From positions 1 to 13,207 of the forward strand of contig DATCIJ010000142.1 in assembly GCA_036507855.1 (NCBI GenBank): a stretch of 13,207 nt of DNA. The letters are read 5' to 3'. The position numbers and the translations under genes were made by a program. Shown here piece after piece: positions 4,919 through 12,241 of this stretch. The notes under the pieces are model-generated. The model was not told the DNA's origin. It did no database searches and saw only the letters and a program-made list of their open reading frames with translations. This stretch comes from JABWBJ01 sp036507855. GTDB lineage: Bacteria; Gemmatimonadota; Gemmatimonadetes; Gemmatimonadales; Gemmatimonadaceae. The stretch's first letter is position 1, and each line of letters begins with the position of its first letter.

Positions 4919-7870
4919 CTAAGGTTGCATGACTTTCTTGACCTGGTCTTTCCCCTTGTCCTTCGCCGGAATCCCCTTGACCATCCACTCCGGCGCCGGC
5001 GCGCCTTTCAACTTGTTGTCGAAGAACTGCTGCATCCGCATCGCGATGTCTTTCTGGTTCGCGCGTCCCTGCGGGTTGTGGACGTCGTGGTTGTAGTTGA
5101 TGAGGTATGCTTCCTTCCCCAGCCGGCGCATCCCGACGAACAACTCGATCCCCTGCCACCACGGCACCGCGTCGTCCATGTCGTTTGACATGATGAACAG
5201 CGGCGTCGTGACGCGTGGCAGCGAGAACAGCGGCGAGTTCTGGATATAGAGGTCTGGCGCTTCGAACAACGACTTCCCGATCCGGCTCTGTCCCGCCTCG
5301 TATTGCCCCGAGCGGTTGATGCCGGTACCCCATCGAATGCCGCCGTACGCGCTGGTCATGTTCGCCACCGGCGCACCCGTCATTGCCGCGCTGAACATCT
5401 GTGTCTGGGTGATGATGTACAACGCCTGGTAACCGCCCCACGACTGGCCCTGCAGGCCGAGCTTCTTCGGGTCGATGTATCCGCGCTCGAGCAGTTTCTG
5501 CACGCCCGGCACCACCGATTTTACCGCGCTCGGACCGGGATACCCCATCTCGTAATGGATGTCGGGCTCGAACACGAAGTACCCGTTCGAGACGTAATGC
5601 GTGGGGTTGACAACGTTCCGCCCGTTAGGCGGGATGTAGCCGTGCAGTCCATCGGACAGGTCCTCATAGAAGTACGAGATCATGGGATACTTCTTCGACG
5701 GGTCGAAGTTCTCGGGCTTGTACAGGATCCCCTGCCGCGGCACGCCGTCCATGCTGGTCCAGGTGACGAGCTCCGCCGTTCCCCAGTTGTAGTCCTTCTG
5801 CCACGGGTTCGCATCCGACACCTGCGTGAGCGTGGTGAGATTCGGTCCGACCCACAGGTTGGGGAAGTCGATGAACGTGCTCTTCGTGACGAGGTACGTT
5901 TCCGCGTTCCGCGCCTTTGACGGAGCCCCGTACCGCAGGTCGCCCATCACAACTTTCTCCGGCGCGTGCCGCGCGTCGAGCCGTGTGCGATAGAACCCGT
6001 TGGCCTTGGTATCCTCGTCGAACGCGCTGAGCCACGACGGTTGCGAGGTGTCCACAAAGCGGTCATCCTCGTCCCGGCCCAGGCTGAGCAGGCGCAACGT
6101 CATGCTCTCCCGCCGGCCTAACGAATCCGTCAGCACCACCGGCGCCTTCATGCCGGTCGGGTCCAGTTCCCAGATGTCGAAGCGGTCGTCGATGAGCACC
6201 GAGCGATCGTCCTTCGTCCACCCGGCGATTCCCCATGGCGCCGGATCGGCCGGCGTGCTCCACGTTTCCTGATCGAAGTTCACGCCCGCGGCCGGCCCGG
6301 TGATGTTGGTGACTTTCCCCGTCGCCACGTTGTACGTGTGCCAGTGTTCCTGGTCGAAGTATGCGATGAACTTGCCGCCCGGAGAGAGCTGCGCGTTCCC
6401 GGTGATCTTCTTCGCGATGAGCTTCCGTGTGCCGGTCGCGGGATCGAGATGATAGACGTCATTCCCGCCGTCGCCCCACATCCGTTCGATGTCATAGGGA
6501 ACGCCGGTCGACTGCATGCCGACCTTCGCATCGTCGGAGAGCTGCACGGACGGGAAGGAGTCCGTCGTCAACTGAAGCAGTTTCTTCGTCGACAGGTGGT
6601 AGACAGCGGTGTAGGTGCGGTTGCGCGCCTGATTCACCTGGAGCAGTTGCGTCGGTTGCAGCACGGGATCCTTCCAGTGCCACAGGTCGAAGCGCGCCTT
6701 GCCGACCAGGGAGTCGGCGGGGATCGTGTCCTCGGGCGGCGGTGCGATACCGAACTGCAGCGCGGTTCCGGCGCGCGAGAACGAAACGGTGACGTTGTCG
6801 GGGAACCGCATGCCCTCGGGCAGCATGTCCGGGCGGATCACGGGTTGTGCGGTGCCGCCCTTCACCCTGCCGAGGTAGACGACCGGGCGCGCGTCAGGCC
6901 TGCCGAATTCATCGCGATCGGAGGAGAAGACGAACTGCTGCTGCGCGCGGTCGAATGAAAGACTGCGATAGTTCCCCGGTCCCGTCAGCACTCCCTGCGT
7001 TGCGCCGGTGGCCAAATTGCGGATGTACACGCCGTCCTTCGTGCTGTCGGCGCGCGACGCCACCGCGTAGGCGAGTACCGTCGCGCTGTCGTCGAACTGA
7101 TACGCCACGACATCGGCGATTACCTCATCCGAACCGCTGTCGAGGTTGCGAAGGGTGATGGGATTGCCATAAGTCCGACGCGCTGCGGGTGTTCCACCCG
7201 CTCCCCCGCGCCCACCGCGCCCCGTTCCGGCGCCGGCTGCTTGCGAGGAGTCGGACGTCGCCGAGTCAGGCGCCGCCGTGTAGACCATCCATTTGCCGCT
7301 TGCTGTCGGAAGACGGTATGCACGCATGTTCGGGAAGGGCGTGATCTTCCCATCGGCCAGGCTGACCATCACGATGCTGTTCTGATTCGCGGCGGCGCCG
7401 CCACTTGCACCGGCGCCTCGTCCGCCACGACCTCCGCGACCGGCAGCGGCGCGTTCCTGGCGTTCGATTTCTTCCTTCGGGGGCTGAACGCTCACGAATG
7501 CGTAGCGACTGTCAGCAGTGAACGGGCCGTTGGTTGCGCCGCCGGCACCACCGCGACCTCCGCCACGACCGCCAGCCCCACCGCCGCGAGCACGCTCACC
7601 CCCTGGGGTGTTGTTGGGCCTGCCGATGTAACCAACCGGCACCCGGTACTCCGTGGTGCCCGTAGTCGAGCGCACCACGAACTCGCCGTCGCCCACCTGA
7701 GGCGCCAGAGTGTAGGCGACCCATTTCCCGTCATTAGAGAGGGTCCCACCCTGGATCGAACGCCAGCGATCCCAATCGGCCTGGGTCAGCGCCTTCTTCT
7801 GGGCGAGCGCCGGGGTGGCAAGGCTTAGCGCGACGAGTAGACACGCGCTGAAGGTCCTGATAGATCGCAT
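4919..7870 (-). CDS. Secreted S9 family prolyl oligopeptidase with Gly/Arg-rich inserts
   Basis: This is a 983-residue serine peptidase of the S9 (prolyl oligopeptidase/DPP-like) family. A signal peptide ends at ALA|QKKALTQ (residue 23). Residues from about 30 to 690 form the beta-propeller (WD40/PD40-like segments such as LSPGGKFIAYFD and FVFSSDRDEFGRP). The alpha/beta-hydrolase domain follows, with S810 in GQSWGGY, probable D899 in NDMDDAVPWWQG and probable H931 in HDVHNPQGRANQKD. In many relatives this His is followed by Gly; here it is Asn. The protein is longer than the usual 650-900 residues, partly because of three low-complexity inserts near 93-112, 142-160 and 212-226, built from RGG and GAG units. 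The start is supported by AGGA about 8 nt before the ATG. It probably degrades peptides in the periplasm. It is divergent from the GNAT gene across about 100 bp in which I found no clear promoter. Confidence 0.95.
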   Translation of the reverse strand: MRSIRTFSACLLVALSLATPALAQKKALTQADWDRWRSIQGGTLSNDGKWVAYTLAPQVGDGEFVVRSTTGTTEYRVPVGYIGRPNNTPGGERARGGGAGGRGGGRGGAGGATNGPFTADSRYAFVSVQPPKEEIERQERAAAGRGGRGGRGAGASGGAAANQNSIVMVSLADGKITPFPNMRAYRLPTASGKWMVYTAAPDSATSDSSQAAGAGTGRGGRGGAGGTPAARRTYGNPITLRNLDSGSDEVIADVVAYQFDDSATVLAYAVASRADSTKDGVYIRNLATGATQGVLTGPGNYRSLSFDRAQQQFVFSSDRDEFGRPDARPVVYLGRVKGGTAQPVIRPDMLPEGMRFPDNVTVSFSRAGTALQFGIAPPPEDTIPADSLVGKARFDLWHWKDPVLQPTQLLQVNQARNRTYTAVYHLSTKKLLQLTTDSFPSVQLSDDAKVGMQSTGVPYDIERMWGDGGNDVYHLDPATGTRKLIAKKITGNAQLSPGGKFIAYFDQEHWHTYNVATGKVTNITGPAAGVNFDQETWSTPADPAPWGIAGWTKDDRSVLIDDRFDIWELDPTGMKAPVVLTDSLGRRESMTLRLLSLGRDEDDRFVDTSQPSWLSAFDEDTKANGFYRTRLDARHAPEKVVMGDLRYGAPSKARNAETYLVTKSTFIDFPNLWVGPNLTTLTQVSDANPWQKDYNWGTAELVTWTSMDGVPRQGILYKPENFDPSKKYPMISYFYEDLSDGLHGYIPPNGRNVVNPTHYVSNGYFVFEPDIHYEMGYPGPSAVKSVVPGVQKLLERGYIDPKKLGLQGQSWGGYQALYIITQTQMFSAAMTGAPVANMTSAYGGIRWGTGINRSGQYEAGQSRIGKSLFEAPDLYIQNSPLFSLPRVTTPLFIMSNDMDDAVPWWQGIELFVGMRRLGKEAYLINYNHDVHNPQGRANQKDIAMRMQQFFDNKLKGAPAPEWMVKGIPAKDKGKDQVKKVMQP

Positions 7871-7970
7871 GGTCGTTTTCCTGGTCGTCGAGGTCCGCGC
7901 GAACGCCTTGAGTCTACGGACGACGCCCGAAAGACGTTAGTCTGCAGCGAAACGACTCACACCGCTGGCC

Positions 7971-8570
7971 ATGATCACACTGCAACCGGTTGAACTCGAA
8001 GGGCACGGAGTCCGCCTTGAATCGCTTGTTCCTGGGCATGAGGACGCGTTGCGAAACGCCGCGTCGGATGGGCAGTTGTGGGAACTCTGGTTCACCTCGG
8101 TCCCTCAGCCCGACAAGGTGAGCGCGTACATCACCGCTGCACTCGAGGGACAGAAGGCGGGCCACATGCTGCCATGGGTCGTGCGCGACCGGGCGAGCGG
8201 GAAGATCATCGGGACTACGCGCTACCACGATATCGTGGCGTCAATAGACCGCGTCGAGATCGGCTGGACGTGGTACGCCAGGTCATGGCAGCGGACGCAT
8301 GTGAACACCGCCTGCAAGCTCCTGCTGTTTCAGCACGCGTTTGAGCAAATAGGATGTGCGGTGGTGGGTCTCAGGACCGACAACTTCAACTTTGCGTCAC
8401 AGCGAGCCATCGAACGCCTCGGGGCGAAGAAGGACGGTGTGATACGCCACCACCAGGCGCGGAGCGATGGCACGGTGCGGGATTCGGTGATGTACAGCGT
8501 GCTCGCGACGGAGTGGCGTGACGTGAAGCGGCATCTTCTCCTTCGCTTGGCTCGGAATGCTGAGACGTGA
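7971..8570 (+). CDS. GNAT family N-acetyltransferase (RimJ/RimL-like)
   Basis: This is a 199-residue cytoplasmic acetyltransferase. The beginning LEGHGVRLESLVPGHEDAL is typical of the RimJ/RimL-like (PF13302) branch. Other marks are PWVVRDRASGKIIGTTRY at 68-85, EIGWTWYARSWQRTHVNT at 96-113 (acetyl-CoA pyrophosphate-binding region; the usual Gly-rich loop is replaced by a THVNTACK variant also seen in this subfamily), and RTDNFNFASQRAIERLGA at 135-152. The acceptor could be a protein N-terminus, an amine or an antibiotic; the sequence does not decide. The start has no strong ribosome binding site, but no better start is seen. The last codons (Glu-Thr-stop) lie in a TGAGACG word that also occurs at the outer end of the second intergenic repeat, so the C-terminus may have been set by insertion of that repeat. 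Confidence 0.88.
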   Translation: MITLQPVELEGHGVRLESLVPGHEDALRNAASDGQLWELWFTSVPQPDKVSAYITAALEGQKAGHMLPWVVRDRASGKIIGTTRYHDIVASIDRVEIGWTWYARSWQRTHVNTACKLLLFQHAFEQIGCAVVGLRTDNFNFASQRAIERLGAKKDGVIRHHQARSDGTVRDSVMYSVLATEWRDVKRHLLLRLARNAET

Positions 8571-8685
8571 GATGGGAGATCTGAGATCACCTGCAGGGGG
8601 ATGACGCGGAGTCGGGTGGCACAGATTGCCGTGCGATCCGAGTTGGCAGTCTATCTCAAGTCTCCCATCTCCCATCTCCCATCTC
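8561..8685. repeat. Intergenic palindromic element, copy 1 (GGGAGAT arms)
   Basis: This 125-bp element has a left arm of GGGAGAT-type units followed by GAGATCACCTGCA (8583-8595). After a 50-bp core comes GCAGTCTATCTCA (8646-8658) and a right arm with three ATCTCCC units, ending at 8685. The arms are mutually complementary, so a transcript in either direction can fold into a long stem. The core differs from that of copy 2 but has its own nested pairing: CGGA/TCCG around GGCA (8618-8621) and TGCC (8627-8630). The element sits between the convergent GNAT and glycosyltransferase genes and touches both stop codons. It could act as a bidirectional terminator or mRNA 3' end. MITE-like or REP-like origin is inferred. 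Confidence 0.85.
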
Positions 8686-8686
8686 G

Positions 8687-10270
8687 TCAGTTTCGTCGGT
8701 ATGTCAGGATCCTTATTCCCCCCGTGTCGCGCTCAGCCAGACGCGTGGCTCCGGATGCCTCGAGCCATGACGGCAAGGGAGTACGCAGGTCGGGATTGCC
8801 GATCACCACCCAGAGTTCGGTGGCCGGCTGCTCCAGAACTCGACGGCCCTCGCGCTCGAGCCATTCCGGCCGGATGGTCTTTGCGGCGTCGGTGGCGGTG
8901 CCGGGGACGAGGCCAACAAACCACGGCCACTGGCCAATCACGGTGCGGGTGCCGCGAAATGAACAGTCCCTCGAGGATGGATCTCCACTCAGCGCGGAGC
9001 GATCAGGATGCCACGCGAGGTAGTAGATACAGGTAGCCTCCATATCGGCCGAGACGTAGACCGTGGCGTCCGGACCCACTCGAGTGCCGACCTCCCGCAG
9101 TGCGGCGGGGACTACGATGAATCGGCGATCGACCCGCGACTCGCGCGTAAGACCCATGCCCGCCATCGCGATGACCGCGACGGCGAGAATAGCCTTCAGT
9201 GAAGTCCGGAACTTTCGCGGAGCCACGCGCGACACGGTGGCAATTCCGGCCGACAGCGTGATGAGAACGGCGGGCACGGCGAAGAGAAGCAACCGTGGCG
9301 TGAGCGGCCACCACTTACCGAAAGAGGCGACACCGGCGAGGACAGCCGGCGCGAGGAGCAGTACGGCCGTTGGCAATGAGCGACGGATCATCGCGATCGC
9401 GCCGACCGCGGAGCCGGCCATAACGATGGTCATGGTCTTGCGAGGGAGCACTGACGCCGCGTCGCCGAAGAGTGTGGTGCTCCACAACTCGCGTGCGATG
9501 TTGGCCGCATGTATCAACACGGAAGGCAGCCGCGGTTCAAGGAACGATTCCGCCCAGTACACCTGCATGAACGACGTCACCGAAGAGGAGCGATAGGCCG
9601 TGAGCAGGTGTAGTCCGAATATGAGAGCCGCGGGCGTCCCGGCCGCGACCAGACGGAGCAGTTCGCGCGGACTGCGGCGAACGTGTGGCACGGCCAACAA
9701 CGCGAGCGCGCAGCCGCCGATGAAGAATGGAGTCGCGGTGGACACCAGCGCGCTGAACGCCGCCGCCAGGCCCCAGCGCATCCACGCGCGGCTTGTCGCG
9801 TCATCGATCACGGTCAGCGTGGCATGCATGAGCAGGATCGCGCAGAGCCAATCGAGCCCATACGATTTCACCTCGGCCGAGTAGTAGATCAGGAGTGGGG
9901 ACAGCGCCGCGAGACTCGTCGCGAAGAGCGCCATTCCGGGTTCGAGCGTGCGCCGAGCCAGGCGGGCGAACGCGACCAGCGCTGCTATCGCTGCAATCAA
10001 CGGGAGGAAACGCAGCGCCCGCTCACTGGCCCCTCCAAGCTGGATCACCACCCACTCTCCCCAGAGGAACCCCAGCGGAGCAACCTGGTTACCGTCGAGC
10101 GGGCGCAGAAGGCCGAGTGGGGTTCTCGTCAGGATGTTCAGCGCGAGCAGCGCCTCGTCGAGCCAGAGCGGTCGCCGATCGAGGAAGCGCGCGAGCCGGA
10201 GTCCAATCCCGACGGCCAGGATCAGAAGCCCGATGCGGTTGATCCAGCGAGCCTGCGGGGATCGGTCCAT
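8687..10270 (-). CDS. Polytopic glycosyltransferase of the GT39/PMT-2/ArnT-like superfamily
   Basis: This is a 527-residue membrane protein with about ten predicted transmembrane stretches in residues 12-390 and a soluble C-terminal domain of about 130 residues. The first extracytoplasmic loop carries RRPLWLDEALLALN with the acidic pair D38-E39, the typical catalytic and metal site of polyprenyl-phosphate-dependent GT-C enzymes. The segment YYSAEVKSYGLDWL at 129-142 matches the second loop motif of the family. It probably transfers a sugar from an isoprenoid-phosphate donor to lipid, glycan or protein at the outer face of the inner membrane. The acceptor is unknown. An in-frame TGA about 45 nt upstream limits the start; the ATG at 10268-10270 has no clear ribosome binding site. 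The MATE gene lies upstream on the same strand, separated by repeat copy 2, so co-transcription is uncertain. Confidence 0.88.
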   Translation of the reverse strand: MDRSPQARWINRIGLLILAVGIGLRLARFLDRRPLWLDEALLALNILTRTPLGLLRPLDGNQVAPLGFLWGEWVVIQLGGASERALRFLPLIAAIAALVAFARLARRTLEPGMALFATSLAALSPLLIYYSAEVKSYGLDWLCAILLMHATLTVIDDATSRAWMRWGLAAAFSALVSTATPFFIGGCALALLAVPHVRRSPRELLRLVAAGTPAALIFGLHLLTAYRSSSVTSFMQVYWAESFLEPRLPSVLIHAANIARELWSTTLFGDAASVLPRKTMTIVMAGSAVGAIAMIRRSLPTAVLLLAPAVLAGVASFGKWWPLTPRLLLFAVPAVLITLSAGIATVSRVAPRKFRTSLKAILAVAVIAMAGMGLTRESRVDRRFIVVPAALREVGTRVGPDATVYVSADMEATCIYYLAWHPDRSALSGDPSSRDCSFRGTRTVIGQWPWFVGLVPGTATDAAKTIRPEWLEREGRRVLEQPATELWVVIGNPDLRTPLPSWLEASGATRLAERDTGGIRILTYRRN

Positions 10271-10330
10271 TGGTGACGGAAAAGGCGTAGCCCGCTTGTC
10301 GCGTCACGAGAAGCCGTAATGTGGACTGTG

Positions 10331-10449
10331 GAGATGGGAGATGGGAGATGGGGAGATCACCTGCAAAGCCGGCTTGCCACGGACTCCGTGGTAATCGATG
10401 CGCAGTTTATCTCAGATCTCCCATCTCCCATCTCCCATCTCCCGTCTCA
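10331..10449. repeat. Intergenic palindromic element, copy 2 (GGGAGAT arms)
   Basis: This 119-bp element is in the same orientation as copy 1. Its left arm has three GGGAGAT units and then GAGATCACCTGCA (10353-10365). The core is only 36 bp. The right part is GCAGTTTATCTCA (10402-10414) followed by four ATCTCCC-type units and GTCTCA at 10444-10449. The core contains the 10-bp palindrome AAGCCGGCTT (10366-10375) and CCACGGA-C-TCCGTGG (10377-10391), neither of which is in copy 1. The TGA stop of the MATE gene lies inside the terminal TGAGAC word on the minus strand. The element separates the MATE gene from the glycosyltransferase gene and can form a long terminator-like stem without a T run. 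Confidence 0.85.
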
Positions 10450-11982
10450 TATCCGTTTTGTCTTCCAGTGTCCTCGCCGAAAGATCGCCGCACTCCCCAG
10501 CGCGAGTGCAGTGTACGCGATCAGGACGGCGACGAACCCGCCGCGATATCCCAGCGTGGTGTGCTTCGAGAGCACCCAGGCAACTGGAATCTCGAACAGC
10601 CAGAACACAAACAGGTTGATCCAGGTCGGTGTCCACGTGTCGCCCGCGCCGTTGAACGACTGGGTGATCACCATCCCGAACGCGTACAGCGGGAAGCCGA
10701 GCCCGATGATGCGGAGCGCAAGCGTCGCGACATGCGCCACATCAGGCTCCGACGTGAATGCCGCCACGATCCACGGCGCCAGGGCCACGAACACCACGCC
10801 TAACGCTCCCAGGAACGCCAGGTTGTAGCGGGATGCGGTCCAGACCGACTCCTCGGCGCGCGCCGGATCGCCGGCGCCGAGCGATTGGCCCACCATCGTC
10901 GCCGCCGCGTTGCTGAGCCCGAATGCCGGCAGGAGCGCGAAGATGACGACGCGGATGGCGATGCCGTACCCGGCGACCACCACGCTGCCGAAGCTCGCCA
11001 GGATCCGGATCAACCCGATCCACGCCGCCGTGCTGATGAAGATCTGGAATGTCCCCACGGCACAGAGGCGCGCGAGCTTTACCATCGCGCCGGCGCGCAC
11101 GGCGAGATGCTCGCGATGGACGGCGACGTGGCCTGCTCCCTTCCATAGTCGCGAGACGGCATACACCACACCCAGAGTCCGGCCAATCGTGGTGGCGACG
11201 GCCGCTCCGGCCACCCCCATCTCCGGAAACGGACCGATGCCGAAGATGAAGAGCGGGCCCAGGACGATGTTGAGCGCATTCGCGAACCAGAGCACGCGCA
11301 TCGCCACCGCCGCGTCACCGGCTCCACGAAACGCGGCGTTGATCACGAAGAGCATGAACACGCTCGCGCTGCCGCCCAGCATGACGCGCGCGAAACCCGT
11401 CCCGCTCGCGAGCACGTCGGGTCCGGCCCCCATGAGCCGCAGCAGGTCAGGGGCGAACAGGGCGCCCAACGCGCCCAACGCGAGTGAAACCACCAGGCCA
11501 AGCGCGATCGCCTGTACGGCAGCGTGTGCCGCGCCATCCGCGTCCTTCTCGCCCACGCGCCGCGCCACGGTCGCGGTGGTGCCGATCGCGAGCCCGAAGG
11601 CGAGCGTGTAGATGATCGCCATCATCGACTCCGTCAGCGCCACGGTCGCGACCGCGGACGCGCCGAGCTTCGCCACCCAGAACACATCGACGATGGCAAA
11701 GATCGATTCCATGACCATCTCGAGGACCATCGGGATGGCGAGCAGGAAGATCGCGCGCCCGATGGGCCCCTTGGTGTAGTCATGTCGTGTGCCGCGTGCC
11801 GCGAGCTTCAGGTCCGCCCACATTCGGGCGAGCCTTGTTCCGCTGGGGACGTACACGGTCTCGCCGCCGGGTCCGTTGGCGGGAACCGGCGTCTCGACCT
11901 TCGGCGGCGAGGTCTCCGCCACCGGAGGCACAGCCCGCGAGGAATTCTCGTGTGGTCTGGTTGTGTCAGTGACGGTATGCAT
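10447..11982 (-). CDS. MATE family multidrug/cation exporter
   Basis: This is a 511-residue inner-membrane exporter of the MATE (MatE/NorM-DinF) family, expected to use an ion gradient to expel organic cations or drugs. Twelve hydrophobic segments run from about residue 78 (AIFLLAIPMVLEMVMESIFA) to the C-terminus, in two similar halves. Marker stretches are FGLAIGTTATVARRVGEKDA and, in the second half, AATMVGQSLGAGDPARAE, both characteristic of the family. I chose the ATG at 11980-11982 because GGAG lies 6 nt upstream; an ATG 33 nt earlier falls within the T run of the leader terminator. The roughly 70-residue N-terminal extension is hydrophilic and Pro-rich and longer than in most MATE proteins. 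ATG 11823 is a possible internal alternative start. The gene follows a leader with promoter, upstream ORF and intrinsic terminator, which suggests attenuation control. Its stop codon lies in the repeat downstream. Confidence 0.93.
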   Translation of the reverse strand: MHTVTDTTRPHENSSRAVPPVAETSPPKVETPVPANGPGGETVYVPSGTRLARMWADLKLAARGTRHDYTKGPIGRAIFLLAIPMVLEMVMESIFAIVDVFWVAKLGASAVATVALTESMMAIIYTLAFGLAIGTTATVARRVGEKDADGAAHAAVQAIALGLVVSLALGALGALFAPDLLRLMGAGPDVLASGTGFARVMLGGSASVFMLFVINAAFRGAGDAAVAMRVLWFANALNIVLGPLFIFGIGPFPEMGVAGAAVATTIGRTLGVVYAVSRLWKGAGHVAVHREHLAVRAGAMVKLARLCAVGTFQIFISTAAWIGLIRILASFGSVVVAGYGIAIRVVIFALLPAFGLSNAAATMVGQSLGAGDPARAEESVWTASRYNLAFLGALGVVFVALAPWIVAAFTSEPDVAHVATLALRIIGLGFPLYAFGMVITQSFNGAGDTWTPTWINLFVFWLFEIPVAWVLSKHTTLGYRGGFVAVLIAYTALALGSAAIFRRGHWKTKRI

Positions 11983-11996
11983 GGGAAACTCCACGG

Positions 11997-12042
11997 AAAA
12001 AAGAATTCGCCCCACCTGCTCATCGGTCGCAGGTGGGGCGAA
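11997..12042 (-). terminator. Intrinsic terminator in the MATE leader
   Basis: On the minus strand, TTCGCCCCACCTGC and GCAGGTGGGGCGAA form a perfect 14-bp stem (12029-12042 with 12006-12019) around a 9-nt loop. TTCTTTTTT follows directly (12005 to 11997). On the plus strand the stem is not followed by T residues, so it works in the minus direction only. It lies only about 15 nt before the MATE start codon, so transcripts from the upstream promoter must pass it to reach the gene. Confidence 0.85.
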
Positions 12043-12066
12043 GTCGTCCGCGTGTCGGCGGTGGGA

Positions 12067-12189
12067 CTATGCTCTCGTGCCTGCTCCGGGGTGATCCGTA
12101 TCAACCGGCATGCGCGGGTCCGCCATGGTCATGGCGAACGCCCACGCCCGGGTGACCGGGACGGCGATGCGGAGGGTGGTGGAGATCAC
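12067..12189 (-). CDS. Candidate 40-aa leader peptide upstream of the MATE gene
   Basis: This short frame starts with GTG (12187-12189), with AGGA (12197-12200) 7 nt upstream, and ends with TAG at 12067-12069, 24 nt before the terminator stem. The peptide reads MISTTLRIAVPVTRAWAFAM, then TMADPRMPVDTDHPGAGTRA. There is no run of one amino acid, so classical amino-acid attenuation (Trp, His, Leu type) is unlikely. A drug-sensing arrest peptide would fit an exporter better. The segment RIAVPV at residues 7-12 loosely recalls the IAVV arrest motif of an Erm leader, but so short a match may be chance. The codons for Ala-Trp-Ala (15-17) overlap the stretch that could pair with the terminator's 5' arm. 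No homologue is recognised; the function is inferred from position alone. Confidence 0.45.
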   Translation of the reverse strand: MISTTLRIAVPVTRAWAFAMTMADPRMPVDTDHPGAGTRA

Positions 12190-12241
12190 AGGCGGTTCCT
12201 GGGAAATGGACCGCGCGAATGGTTAGGCGCGCGGGTCGACT

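Larger units (their letters stand above)
11983..12235 (-). promoter_or_regulatory. Predicted attenuator-type leader RNA of the MATE gene
   Basis: This is the predicted 5' untranslated leader, about 250 nt, running from the expected start near 12235 to the MATE ATG. In transcript order: a 5'-terminal stem CCGCGCG/CGCGCGG (12211-12217 with 12228-12234, loop of 10); an AGGA site at 12197-12200; a 40-codon ORF (12189 to 12067) with two internal short hairpins (12147-12160 and 12121-12136); an intrinsic terminator (12042 to 11997); and the MATE ribosome binding site at 11989-11992. A stretch in the ORF, GTGGGCG (complement of 12139-12145), can pair with the terminator 5' arm CGCCCCAC with one bulge, a possible antiterminator. 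Attenuation is inferred from the layout. It does not match the FMN or other riboswitch consensus I know. Confidence 0.6.

Noticed and set aside
7871..7970. Divergent promoters for the S9 peptidase and GNAT genes
   Set aside because: TAGACT- and TAGTCT-like hexamers are present, but none has a -35 partner at 16-18 bp, so I did not annotate them.
9683..10276. 197-residue plus-strand open frame opposite the glycosyltransferase
   Set aside because: Glu/Arg/Gln-rich mirror of a membrane protein gene; no start signal or domain.
10331..10449. CRISPR array or simple microsatellite explanation for the GGGAGAT repeats
   Set aside because: Repeat units are 7 bp without spacers, and the arms are inverted around a core with conserved boundary words, so it is neither CRISPR nor a plain tandem repeat.
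12006..12240. Known riboswitch (for example FMN-type) upstream of the MATE gene
   Set aside because: I could not find the conserved FMN core or another aptamer consensus. The presence of an ORF with a ribosome binding site fits a translated leader better. A covariance-model search would settle it.
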